NCBI RefSeq assembly: GCF_005863245.1
Contig: NZ_VBUT01000012.1
Coordinates: 62,001 to 126,000 of the forward strand
Reading direction: 5' to 3'
Origin: Nocardia cyriacigeorgica
GTDB lineage: Bacteria; Actinomycetota; Actinomycetes; Mycobacteriales; Mycobacteriaceae
DNA length: 64,000 nt
Made by a program: the position numbers and the translations under genes. This document shows, in pieces, positions 1 through 7,936 of the stretch (position 1 is the first letter of the stretch; every line of letters starts with the position of its first letter). The notes beneath the pieces were generated by a model that worked only from the letters and a program-made list of their open reading frames with translations, was not told where the DNA came from and searched no databases.

Positions 1-593
1 GACGGGTCGGAGGCGATGAGATTGCCCGCATCGTTGGCGATCCGGCGGCGGGTGTCCTCGTCGAGCTTGTCGGCTCCCGAACGCCAGGCCTCGGCGAGCG
101 GGACGATGTGCTCGGCGTCCACGGAGGCCGGATCGGTCATCCACTTGTACGGCTTCAGCTGCCCGGTCTTGCGGTCGGTGAAGCCGTACTGGTCGCGCCA
201 GCCGCCGTCCGCGCCCACGGTCAGCTCGCAGGTCTTCGCGTCGAGGGTGACCTTGCCGGTGGCGTCGCGCAGCATCATCACTTCGCGGGTGGTGCATTTG
301 GCGTACTGGGCGAATTCGGGGCCGAAGCCGTGTTCGGGCTTGTTGGTGTCCCAGTGCGGGAACTTCTCCCGGCTGTAGCCGGTCATCGACCCCTCGGCCG
401 AGACGGCCAAGCGGCCGAGCAGTTCGCTGACGTCGCGTCCGGATGTGGTTGCCGCGCCCGCGGAACCCGCGCCACGCTTGGCGAACAGGTCGTCGACGTA
501 GCCGTAGCCGACGATGGCGAGGGCGATGAGGCAGACGGCGGCCGCGATGATCGTGCGGGTGCGGCCGGAGGTGCGTGCGAGCAGATCGTTCAC
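1..593 (-). CDS. Membrane-anchored HNH endonuclease family protein (C-terminus cut by window edge)
   Basis: Read on the minus strand from a GTG at 593-591, with GAGG about eight bases upstream. The frame is open to base 1, so the C-terminus is missing. Residues about 13-31 form one hydrophobic segment (IIAAAVCLIALAIVGYGYV), a signal anchor or uncleaved signal peptide, which points to an extracytoplasmic or secreted enzyme. A central part with several Cys (AKCTTREVMMLRD, KTCELTVG) is followed by DAEHIVPLAEAW and an NDAGNLIASDP stretch. These are the hallmarks of the DUF1524/HNH group common in actinomycetes, in which the His of the EHIVPL motif belongs to the metal/catalytic site. The family is probably nucleolytic; the target is unknown. 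The gene lies downstream of, and on the same strand as, the TDT transporter, 584 bases away. Confidence 0.8.
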   Translation of the reverse strand, partial: MNDLLARTSGRTRTIIAAAVCLIALAIVGYGYVDDLFAKRGAGSAGAATTSGRDVSELLGRLAVSAEGSMTGYSREKFPHWDTNKPEHGFGPEFAQYAKCTTREVMMLRDATGKVTLDAKTCELTVGADGGWRDQYGFTDRKTGQLKPYKWMTDPASVDAEHIVPLAEAWRSGADKLDEDTRRRIANDAGNLIASDP

Positions 594-764
594 CGCGAGA
601 CCTCGCCGCGGACGGAGGAACCGATCTGGAGTGCGGTGAAACTCAACTGACTTCCTTGTCCTGCGCCCGAAAATTACCGGGCGTCAAGCTACCCGGTGTC
701 AGCAGCCGTCGAAGAGACTGACGGGTATGAGATTACGCACAGCACGACGGGGCGGCCACGTGGA

Positions 765-804
765 CCATCCCCGGACCGGCGTGCCGGCGCCGATCCGGGG
801 ATGG
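765..804. repeat. 11-bp perfect inverted repeat (hairpin)
   Basis: CCATCCCCGGA at 765-775 is the exact reverse complement of TCCGGGGATGG at 794-804, with an 18-base GC-rich spacer. It lies in the leader side of the HNH gene and downstream of the TDT transporter gene, so it may be a terminator for the latter. There is no U-tract on either strand. Confidence 0.5.
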
Positions 805-875
805 CGTGCCACGGGCGAATTCGATACACCGCCCGCGCGACTGAGGGCGGCCGGTTGTCCAGACCGGGCCGCGGC

Positions 876-920
876 CACGACACCTCGAGGCTGATGAGGG
901 GGTAGTCCCGGGGTGTCGTG
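876..920. repeat. 9-bp perfect inverted repeat
   Basis: CACGACACC at 876-884 pairs with GGTGTCGTG at 912-920, with a 27-base spacer. It is the second dyad in the same non-coding interval. It could be an RNA fold or a regulatory site; nothing in the sequence decides which. Confidence 0.35.
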
Positions 921-1177
921 TCGCACGAGCGCGAACTCGTCGTGACGTTTCGCGGTCCGGGAGCTACCCAGACCAAGCTTTCATCTACGTAATCGAATAG
1001 TAGATGTCCGTTTTCGTCTCTGCAAACACCCTACCCACTTCCCAGGATTGGGAGTTTTGTCCAAGTCCTGAGCGCTTGATCTACGGTGCGAGTACGGAAA
1101 TGGGCTACAGGCTGGGTGTTCGCCTGCTCACTCTTCGGGCCGATGCCCGGTGAGCTGCTGTTTCCCGGTGGGCACGA

Positions 1178-2320
1178 TCACACCGGGGCCGGTACGGCCG
1201 GGCGCAGCAGGGAACCATCGCGCACACCGAGCGCGGTGCGTGGCGCGACCGTGCACCAGGCGACGGCCAGCAGCGCGTACAAGGCGACGGCCGCGACGGC
1301 GAACAGTTCGGCGCCGGTATGCGCGAACAGTGCGGTGCTCCCGGTGACGCAGGTGCCCAGCGGGAAGGTGAAACCCCACCAGGTGAGCGAGAAGCCGAGC
1401 GCGCCCGCCCGGACGGTGCGCACGGTGACCGCGAGCGCCAACGTCAACCACAGCATGGCGAAACCCCAGGTGGCGATCCCGAACACGGTGGCGGCCAGCG
1501 CCAATCCGGCGGCCTGTTCGGGCGCGGCGACAGCGGGTGCGGCATCGGCCATCGCGCCCGCGGCGGTCACCGACTGACCGAGCGGGCCGAGCACGATCCA
1601 CAGCGTCGGCACCAGCGCGGCGGCGGGCGCGCCGAAATGCATCAGCTTCGACCAGATCATGGTGGTGGTGATCAGGGCGGCGATCAGGCTCAGCCCGAAC
1701 ATGGCGCCGCAGCACGCCAGCAACGTCATCCGGGCCTGGCCGGGCGGGAGATACGGGAGAAGCAGGACGCCGGTGGCGGCCGAGACCATCGGGGGCACCA
1801 CGGGCATGAGCCAGCCGCCGAATGCCGCGTCGGATGCGCCTGCCGGAGTGCGGGTGATCATCCGGTAGGGCACGGCGACCGCGGTGGCCAGGCCGAGCGC
1901 GGTACCCAACGGCCACAGCACCCAATCCATCGCGACCGCCGCCGGTTCGCCGATGACGTCCTTGCCGAGCAGCATCGCGCCCGCGCCGACCGTCAGCAGG
2001 GCCATCGGCGGCGCGCCGGAGAAGTGGGCGAGCACCGGATGGTCGCGTTCGGCCCGCACATGACCGCGATGGCGGATCATCCGCACCGCCCAGACCAGGC
2101 CGAGTGCGGCAAGCAGCAGCGTGGCCAGCAGCCAGACGCCGGTGGCGGCGGCGCGCTGCCCGGGGAGCTGGAGCGGCAGGGTGGCGGCGGCATTGGCGAG
2201 GATGCCGGTGCCCATCACGATCGCGAACCAGTTGAGCCCGACCTGCGCCAGCGCGCCGGTGCGCGCGGACGCGGTGCGGCGGGCGACGGAGACGGGCCGG
2301 TGGGTCGCGGTGAGGGTCAT
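1178..2320 (-). CDS. TDT/SLAC1-family (TehA-like) transporter
   Basis: A 380-residue, highly hydrophobic protein with about ten predicted membrane helices. The N-terminal helix contains LNWFAIVMGTGILA, which is characteristic of the tellurite-resistance/dicarboxylate transporter (TDT) family that includes TehA, fungal Mae1 and Ssu1, and plant SLAC1 channels. Members move small anions such as malate, sulfite or chloride across the cytoplasmic membrane; the substrate here cannot be read from sequence. The ATG at 2320 is followed by a short polar tail and then the first helix. The gene is divergent from a LysR regulator with 70 bases between the two starts, the usual arrangement for a LysR protein controlling its neighbour. 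Confidence 0.85.
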   Translation of the reverse strand: MTLTATHRPVSVARRTASARTGALAQVGLNWFAIVMGTGILANAAATLPLQLPGQRAAATGVWLLATLLLAALGLVWAVRMIRHRGHVRAERDHPVLAHFSGAPPMALLTVGAGAMLLGKDVIGEPAAVAMDWVLWPLGTALGLATAVAVPYRMITRTPAGASDAAFGGWLMPVVPPMVSAATGVLLLPYLPPGQARMTLLACCGAMFGLSLIAALITTTMIWSKLMHFGAPAAALVPTLWIVLGPLGQSVTAAGAMADAAPAVAAPEQAAGLALAATVFGIATWGFAMLWLTLALAVTVRTVRAGALGFSLTWWGFTFPLGTCVTGSTALFAHTGAELFAVAAVALYALLAVAWCTVAPRTALGVRDGSLLRPAVPAPV

Positions 2321-2367
2321 GGATCCAGGCTCGCGCGCTGGCCGCGTGGCGGGTAGGCGTCATCGAT

Positions 2368-2393
2368 CTATGGGTACATAGAATGGTTCTATG
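2368..2393. promoter_or_regulatory. Interleaved CTATG/CATAG dyads in the LysR/TDT divergent promoter
   Basis: CTATG-GGTA-CATAG (2368-2381) overlaps CATAGAA-TGG-TTCTATG (2377-2393). The second dyad is perfect over 7-bp arms and contains the LysR start codon (2391-2393). TACATA at 2375-2380 would be a -10 box ten bases before that ATG, so the lysR mRNA may be leaderless. The dyad would then be an autoregulatory operator covering both promoter and start. The role is inferred from position and symmetry. Confidence 0.6.
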
Positions 2394-3311
2394 CCTTTGT
2401 CGCCGCGGGTGCCCGACCTCGCCGCGCTCGACCTGCTGCTTTCGGTGGTCGAGCTCGGCAGTCTCGGGCGGGCCGCGCAGGCGCACGGCATCAGTCAGCC
2501 CTCGGCGTCGTCGCGGATCCGCACCCTGGAGAAACTGGTCGGCGTGCCGGTGCTGGAACGCACCACGCTCGGCTCCCGGCCCACTCGCGCCGGCGCGCTC
2601 ATCGTGGAATGGGCCCGCGCCGTCATCGACGCCGCCGGACAGCTCGAGGCCGGCATCGACACGCTGCGCTCCGAACGTGACTCCCGCTTGCGCGTCGCCG
2701 CCAGCCAGACCATCGCCGAATACCTGTTCCCCGGCTGGCTCACCGCCCTGCGCGCCGCGGCCGCCGACCTGACCATCGCGCTGGAATCGGGCAACTCGGT
2801 GGAGGTCGCGCAGGCGGTGTTGGACGGACGCGCGGCCATCGGATTCATCGAGAGCAGACAGAGTTTCGCCGGGCTGGACAGCCGGGTGGTGGGCAAGGAC
2901 CGGTTGGTCGTGGTGGTCGCGCCGGGCCATCGATGGGCGCGGCGCGGATCGGTGAGCGTCGACGAGCTGGCCGCAACGCCGTTGCTGCAACGAGAAACCG
3001 GATCCGGGACGCGGAACTGGTTCGAGCATGCGCTGGCTCGCATACGTCCGGGAGTGCAGCCGGCGGTGGCGCTGGAGCTGTCGTCGACCACGGCGATCAA
3101 GACGGCCGTCGCCGCGGGAGTCGGCCCGGCCGTGCTCAGCTCACTCGCGGTAGCGGCCGAAGTCGCGGCGGGAACACTGGTCGCGCCTGCGGTGACCGGC
3201 CTCGACCTCGACCGCGTGCTGCGGGCAGTGTGGCCCGCGGGGACGCGGCCGACGGGACCGGCGCGTGACCTCTACGCGATCGCCCGGAGATCCGGGTCGG
3301 CGTCACGATAG
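2391..3311 (+). CDS. LysR-family transcriptional regulator
   Basis: A 306-residue protein, the normal LysR length. Residues about 5-65 form the winged helix-turn-helix (GSLGRAAQAHGISQPSASSR is the recognition part). Residues about 95-300 are the periplasmic-binding-like effector domain. The effector is not predictable. The gene is divergent from the TDT transporter, which is the likely target. The ATG at 2391 has no Shine-Dalgarno sequence but sits ten bases after a -10-like TACATA, consistent with a leaderless transcript. Fifteen bases after the stop comes the convergent phoU stop. Confidence 0.9.
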   Translation: MPLSPRVPDLAALDLLLSVVELGSLGRAAQAHGISQPSASSRIRTLEKLVGVPVLERTTLGSRPTRAGALIVEWARAVIDAAGQLEAGIDTLRSERDSRLRVAASQTIAEYLFPGWLTALRAAAADLTIALESGNSVEVAQAVLDGRAAIGFIESRQSFAGLDSRVVGKDRLVVVVAPGHRWARRGSVSVDELAATPLLQRETGSGTRNWFEHALARIRPGVQPAVALELSSTTAIKTAVAAGVGPAVLSSLAVAAEVAAGTLVAPAVTGLDLDRVLRAVWPAGTRPTGPARDLYAIARRSGSASR

Positions 3312-3326
3312 GCGCCGTCGGGGCGT

Positions 3327-3998
3327 TCAGTCCCTTTCTTCTTCGATGGGCTGTGCGGTCGGTGGGACGCCGGTGTCGAGGAAGCGGATCAGGCGTTCGA
3401 TGCGGGCGGTGTGGTCGACGCAGCGTTCCAAATGGTGGCCGAGCAGGGCGAGTTCGATTGCGGTGTCGGTGCTTCCGGTCCAGGCGGGGGCGCTGAGGGC
3501 GGCATGGAGTTGGCGGTTGAGCTCTTCCATGGTCTCGGCGGGCGGGTCGGGGGCCTCTTCGGGCGGCTGCTGGCCCGCGGCGACCGAGCGCAGCGCGTGC
3601 GCGGTCGCGTGGGCGGCGCGCCTGCCCATCTCGGCGAGCAAGGCCACGATCGGTTCGGGCGCCACCGGATCGGGGCTGCTCTTGTAGACCTGATCGGCCA
3701 CCCGGCTGGTGAGCCAGCCGATCCGGGACAGCTCACCGGCGATCTGGATGGCCGTCACCACATGCCGCAGATCGCGGGCGACCGGCGCCTGTAGCGCCAG
3801 CAGCACCACCGTGCGCTCCTCGCAGGCCGCGTACATGGCCTGTAGGCGCTCGTCGAGCGCGAAAACCTCGTAGGCCGCCGTGAGATCGGCCTCGACGAGC
3901 GCATCGGTGACGCGCTCGGCGGCGTCTTGGGTGAGCCGGCACATCTGCGTCAACTCATCGGTCAACGCGACGAGCTCATTGGTGAACTGGGTCCGCAC
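3327..3998 (-). CDS. phoU: Phosphate signalling protein PhoU
   Basis: A 223-residue all-helical protein made of two repeated three-helix PhoU domains, residues about 5-105 and 115-215. The start MRTQFTNELVALTDEL and the central PVARDLRHVVTAIQIAGELSRIG are typical of actinobacterial PhoU. It acts in the cytoplasm as a negative regulator linking the Pst phosphate importer to the SenX3/PhoR-type kinase, and metal binding is common in the family. No pst or two-component genes lie next to it, as is often seen for the stand-alone PhoU copies of mycobacteria. It is convergent with the LysR gene. Confidence 0.9.
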   Translation of the reverse strand: MRTQFTNELVALTDELTQMCRLTQDAAERVTDALVEADLTAAYEVFALDERLQAMYAACEERTVVLLALQAPVARDLRHVVTAIQIAGELSRIGWLTSRVADQVYKSSPDPVAPEPIVALLAEMGRRAAHATAHALRSVAAGQQPPEEAPDPPAETMEELNRQLHAALSAPAWTGSTDTAIELALLGHHLERCVDHTARIERLIRFLDTGVPPTAQPIEEERD

Positions 3999-4179
3999 GC
4001 GCCAAATTGTCGCCTATGTGTACCCCGCCGGTCGATTGATCGCGTGATCTTCGTTGCCGCGTCCCTGCGCGATACACTCCCGCACACCGCGAAGCCGGGA
4101 ACCCCCGCAGCCCGTGACGGCTCCGATCCGGCCCGGTCAGCCGGTATTCCCACTAGTGCAGGCACCATAAACTGCGGTA

Positions 4180-5649
4180 ATGGCGGGCCCAAACCCCTGG
4201 CAGGCCAAGGCTGCCCGAGACACCGGCGAATCCGCGACCACGCACGGCTCCGAGACGACCGGCTCGGCCGAACCCACCGCGCTCCCTCCGCACGAGAGCG
4301 CGTCGAGTGCGGGCGGTGGCATCGTGGCGGTGTCGGGCGAGTTCGTCGGCGGGGGAACGCTCGAATCCGATACGGGGCGATCGGGCGAGCCGATGGCGCC
4401 GCGGATCGCCGGGGAGGGATCGGGAGGACACGCGGACGCCGACTCGGTCGAGGTGGGCGCACCGGAGGTTTCGGCCGCGGGCGAGATGAGCGCCTCGGGT
4501 TCCAGCAGTCCGGCGAGCGCGCCCTCCGGAGGATCCGGGGCGGCTGCGCGGGGACGGCTCGGAGGGGCGGGTTTCGCCGGCGGCGCAATGGCCGTCTCGC
4601 ACAAGCTCGTCGGCGGGGGAGCAGCCGAATCCGATGCAGTGCGATCGGAAGCGCCGGGGCCGGAAGTTCGCGCATTTGCCGGTTCGCGAGCAACCGCAGG
4701 TGAGGGCTCCCGCAGACGCGGCGCGGCGGAACGCTCCGGGGAGTCGATGAGGCGCCGCGCCGGTGCGGTCCGGGGACGGGTGGCGGCGGTGCGCGGAGTG
4801 GGGACGCCGTTGCAGGGACATTGGGGTTATCTGGTGGCGGCGGTGGGGGCGTTCATCACACTGGTGTTGATGACGCGGCCATGGCTGGTGGCCACCGGCG
4901 CCAACGGGTCGGTGGAGTCCACGGCGTTCGGGCGCATCGACATATCCACCAAATACCTGACGGTGTGGTCGAAGTCGGCGCCGAAAACGCCGCAGATCAG
5001 CGGGCTGTGGGCGTTCGCGACGGCCGCCGTGATCGTGCTGACGATCTGTCTGGTCGTGCTCTATTTCCGCATGCGCTCGGAGTATTTCGCCCGGCTGGTG
5101 GCCGGATCGTCGGTGGCGGTCGCGGTACTGGTGCTGTTCACCATGCTGTACCTCGACAGCAAGGGCGCCGAACTCAAGGCCCTCACCGCGCGCAAATACG
5201 ACCTCGGCGGTCAGGTCGGCCAGTTCCTGAGCTGGGTCAAGGGCAATGGCAAGTTCATCCTGCCGGGCGCGAGCCAGGGACAATACGTCGCGACCGCCCG
5301 TTTCACTCCCTCGGCTGTGGCTGCCGCCGTCGTCGCGGTGATCTCGGCCTTGGCCGCGGTGACCCAGTGGATGGTCGGACGCGGTGTGGAACCGGGTGGG
5401 CTGATGGCGAAAGTGGCTGTCCTGCGCGAGAAGTGGGACGCCGCCGGTCGCGCAGCGGCCGCGAAGCCGGTTCCCGCCGGATCCGGCGCAACGCGTACGG
5501 GTTCCGGCGACGCCGAGCCCGCGACGGCGTATGCGGGTTCCGCAGACACACCCGCGACCGCGGAACCCGCCAGGGCACAAGCGGATTCCACCGGCCCACC
5601 GTCCACCGGCGCGACAGCTGGCGAGCGCGCGGCGGGCACCGACCGCTGA
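4180..5649 (+). CDS. Unrecognised four-helix membrane protein with low-complexity N-terminus
   Basis: A 489-residue protein I cannot assign to a named family. Residues 1-210 are rich in Ala, Gly, Ser and Glu and lack predicted structure. Within them a segment of about 30 residues is duplicated: AVSGEFVGGGTLESD near residue 50 and AVSHKLVGGGAAESD near 137. Four hydrophobic segments follow at about 215-235, 277-297, 306-325 and 382-402, with a polar loop of about 50 residues after the third that should be extracytoplasmic or cytoplasmic depending on topology. The last 80 residues are again Ala/Pro/Thr-rich. There is no clear Shine-Dalgarno sequence, so a leaderless start or a start further downstream is possible. 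The membrane half is more likely to be conserved than the tails. Confidence 0.7.
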   Translation: MAGPNPWQAKAARDTGESATTHGSETTGSAEPTALPPHESASSAGGGIVAVSGEFVGGGTLESDTGRSGEPMAPRIAGEGSGGHADADSVEVGAPEVSAAGEMSASGSSSPASAPSGGSGAAARGRLGGAGFAGGAMAVSHKLVGGGAAESDAVRSEAPGPEVRAFAGSRATAGEGSRRRGAAERSGESMRRRAGAVRGRVAAVRGVGTPLQGHWGYLVAAVGAFITLVLMTRPWLVATGANGSVESTAFGRIDISTKYLTVWSKSAPKTPQISGLWAFATAAVIVLTICLVVLYFRMRSEYFARLVAGSSVAVAVLVLFTMLYLDSKGAELKALTARKYDLGGQVGQFLSWVKGNGKFILPGASQGQYVATARFTPSAVAAAVVAVISALAAVTQWMVGRGVEPGGLMAKVAVLREKWDAAGRAAAAKPVPAGSGATRTGSGDAEPATAYAGSADTPATAEPARAQADSTGPPSTGATAGERAAGTDR

Positions 5650-6219
5650 TACCGGGCCCGGGAGTTCCTCGCCGTGCGGCGTTCGATACCGCTCGGGATG
5701 ACGGTGCGAGCGGTTCACCGAACGAGCCCGAAACAGCACAGGAATCATCGGTTCGCGGGCCGTTTGCCGGACCTGCGGCCGCGGACTCCGTGACCGGCAC
5801 ATGCCCACCGATGCCGCCGGGCGGGCGGGTTCCCGAGGGCGTGCGGAGAGCCTCGCGGTAATCGGTCAGGCGTGCTTGTTGTGGGAGCCGCCGACGCGAC
5901 CCATCTCCGCCGTCGCACCGTTCTGAAGTGCGCAAACAGCCTGCGCGCGGCCTGTGCTCGGTGGTCGAAGGCCCAGCGCGAGCCGACCGCTCCACGCCCG
6001 ATGGTGACCTATAACACCAATGCTCTCGCGTGATGTCGAATTCGGTTTCTTTGTGTTCATGGTCACCCCCCTGTGAATTTGTATGTCACCTCTCGTAACG
6101 ATTAGCTTCCTCAGGGTTGGCATCGACGCCGAAAGCAGAGAGTGCGCCATGAAACCCGAAACACGCCGCCGCCCGCGCGGGTGCTCGAGCATCGCGAGCG
6201 CGGCGCGAGGACTTCGCCG
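5650..6219. promoter_or_regulatory. Upstream region of the plus-strand mce operon
   Basis: No gene is supported in this stretch. It starts with a possible terminator dyad for the membrane-protein gene (CCGCTCG 5689-5695 with CGAGCGG 5707-5713, no T-run). It ends with an AT-richer zone at 6005-6110 before yrbEA. In that zone TCAC (6063-6066), GTGA (6073-6076) and TCAC (6086-6089) form alternating half-sites of one short motif, a plausible operator for mce control. The AT-rich stretch also makes it the likely promoter location, but I cannot pick a convincing -35/-10 pair. Confidence 0.4.
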
Positions 6220-7065
6220 ATGACGCTGGATACCCGCAAACCGCCGAGCGATTCCGCCGTCGCGATCGTGCGCAAGAATTTCTCCGGCACGGTGGTGTCG
6301 TCGCTGCGGACCTTCGGTCGCGCGGTCGGGATGGCGCAGGAATCGGTGACGGGCGCGGCGAGCGATATCGCGCGCGGGAAATTCCAATGGCAGGAGACGC
6401 TGGTCCAGGCGTGGCGGTTGATCACCGTCACCGCGATCCCGGCGATCCTGATGGCCATCCCGTTCGGTGTGATCGTGTCGGTGCAGGTCGGCAACCTCAT
6501 CCACACCCTCGGCGCGGATTCGCTGCTCGGCGCGACCGGCGGGCTCGGCGTGATCAAACAGGGTGCGCCGATGGCGACCGGATTTCTGCTCGGTGGCGCC
6601 GGTGCGGCGGCGATCGCGGCCGATCTGGGTGCGCGCACCATCCGTGAGGAGATCGACGCGCTCAACACCATGGGCATCAGCCCGATCCACCGACTGGTCA
6701 TTCCGCGCATGGTCGCGATGCTGATCGTCGCGCCGCTGCTGAACGTGCTGATCATCTTCGTCGGCGTGCTCGCCGGGTACCTGGTGGCCATCGGCGGCCA
6801 AGGTGTCACGCCCGGTTCGTACTGGGCGACCTTCGGTTCGTTCACCACCGTCGCCGACGTGTGGGTCTCCTTGTTGAAGGCGTTGATCTTCGGCTTCCTC
6901 GTGGTCGTCATCGCCTGCCAGCGCGGGCTGGAAGCCAAGGGCGGGCCGCGCGGTGTGGCCGACGCGGTGAATGCCGCCGTGGTGCTGTCGGTGGTGTCGA
7001 TCGTGATCGTGAACCTGGCGATGTCGCAGATCAGCGCCATGTTCATGCCGACGAGGCTGGTCTGA
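6220..7065 (+). CDS. yrbEA: MlaE/YrbE-family ABC transporter permease A (plus-strand mce operon)
   Basis: A 281-residue integral membrane permease, the first gene of an eight-gene mce operon. I chose ATG 6220 because GAGG lies nine bases upstream; an in-frame ATG at 6142 would add 26 atypical residues. The family features are an amphipathic start, about five or six membrane helices, and the conserved cytoplasmic coupling motif in which an E-E-I-D-A-L segment (ADLGARTIREEIDALNTMGI) contacts the ATPase. With YrbEB it forms the membrane pore under the Mce tube; the ATPase (Mkl/MceG in mycobacteria) is not encoded here. The stop overlaps the yrbEB start (TGATG), indicating translational coupling. 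Confidence 0.93.
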   Translation: MTLDTRKPPSDSAVAIVRKNFSGTVVSSLRTFGRAVGMAQESVTGAASDIARGKFQWQETLVQAWRLITVTAIPAILMAIPFGVIVSVQVGNLIHTLGADSLLGATGGLGVIKQGAPMATGFLLGGAGAAAIAADLGARTIREEIDALNTMGISPIHRLVIPRMVAMLIVAPLLNVLIIFVGVLAGYLVAIGGQGVTPGSYWATFGSFTTVADVWVSLLKALIFGFLVVVIACQRGLEAKGGPRGVADAVNAAVVLSVVSIVIVNLAMSQISAMFMPTRLV

Positions 7066-7931
7066 TGTCGACGTCGTCGTATGTCCCGAAGGGGCTCGGC
7101 TGGGCCGCGCGCTACTTCCGTCGCGGCAGCCGGGTGCTGCGCGGTGTCGAATCGCTGGGTTTCGTCGCGGTATTCGTCTGGCAGGTGCTGTCCTCGGTGC
7201 CGCTGACGTTGCGCCGCTACCGCCAGGAGACGATGCGCGCGATCACCGATATGACCTGGGGCCGTGGCTCGGTGATCGTCGGCGGCGGCACGGTGCCGAT
7301 GATGATCGTGCTCGGCCTGGTGATGGGCGCCTCGGTGGGCGTGGAGTCGTTCGCGATCCTGGACATGCTGGGCATGGGCCCGGTCACCGGCATCGTCTCG
7401 GCCTTCGCCAGCACCCGTGAGCTGGCGCCCATCGCCGCCGCGATCGGGTTCGCCGCGCAGGCGGGCTGCCGGATGACCGCCGAGATCGGTTCGATGCGCA
7501 TCTCCGAGGAGATCGACGCCATCGAGGCGCTCGGGCTGCGGTCGGTGCCGTTCGTGGTCACCACCCGCGTCATCGCGGGCGCCATCGCGATCGTGCCGAC
7601 CTTCCTGATCGCGCTGATCCTGAGCTACCTGGCCTGCCGCGGCCTGCTGACGCTGGTGCACAGCCAGTCCGCGGGCGTCTACGACCACTATTTCTTCCAG
7701 TTCGTGTCCGGGTTCGACGTGATCGCCGCGGTGATCAAGGTGGCGATCTTCGGCACGGTGGTGATCCTGGTGCACAGCTACTACGGGTTCTTCGCCACCG
7801 GCGGCCCCGAGGGCGTGGGTATCGCGTCCGGTCGCGCGGTGCGCGCCAGCTTCGTGGCGATCATCGCGATCGACATGGTGCTGTCCATCGCCCTGTGGGG
7901 CTTCAACGCGGCGATCAGTTTCACGGGGTAG
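7065..7931 (+). CDS. yrbEB: MlaE/YrbE-family ABC transporter permease B (plus-strand mce operon)
   Basis: A 288-residue permease starting at ATG 7065 inside the TGATG overlap with yrbEA; frames that begin earlier would only overlap yrbEA. It has the MlaE fold: an N-terminal amphipathic helix with a YRQETMRAITDMTWG motif, five or six membrane helices, a coupling-helix motif (MTAEIGSMRISEEIDAIEAL), and the C-terminal Gly-rich TGGPEGVGIASGRAVRAS segment typical of YrbE B-subunits. It pairs with YrbEA in the inner membrane for lipid import. Five bases separate it from mceA. Confidence 0.93.
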   Translation: MSTSSYVPKGLGWAARYFRRGSRVLRGVESLGFVAVFVWQVLSSVPLTLRRYRQETMRAITDMTWGRGSVIVGGGTVPMMIVLGLVMGASVGVESFAILDMLGMGPVTGIVSAFASTRELAPIAAAIGFAAQAGCRMTAEIGSMRISEEIDAIEALGLRSVPFVVTTRVIAGAIAIVPTFLIALILSYLACRGLLTLVHSQSAGVYDHYFFQFVSGFDVIAAVIKVAIFGTVVILVHSYYGFFATGGPEGVGIASGRAVRASFVAIIAIDMVLSIALWGFNAAISFTG

Positions 7932-7936
7932 GACAG

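Larger units (their letters stand above)
594..1177. other. Non-coding interval with two hairpins
   Basis: I see no convincing gene between the HNH gene and the TDT transporter gene. Short open frames exist on both strands, but none has a ribosome site or protein-like composition. The interval holds two long inverted repeats, listed separately, and an AT-richer patch around 980-1045 that could carry a promoter for the minus-strand HNH gene or simply separate the two transcripts. Confidence 0.5.

Noticed and set aside
4153..5808. Minus-strand frame of about 551 codons opposite the four-helix membrane protein
   Set aside because: It has no hydrophobic or domain pattern, while the plus strand gives four regular membrane helices.
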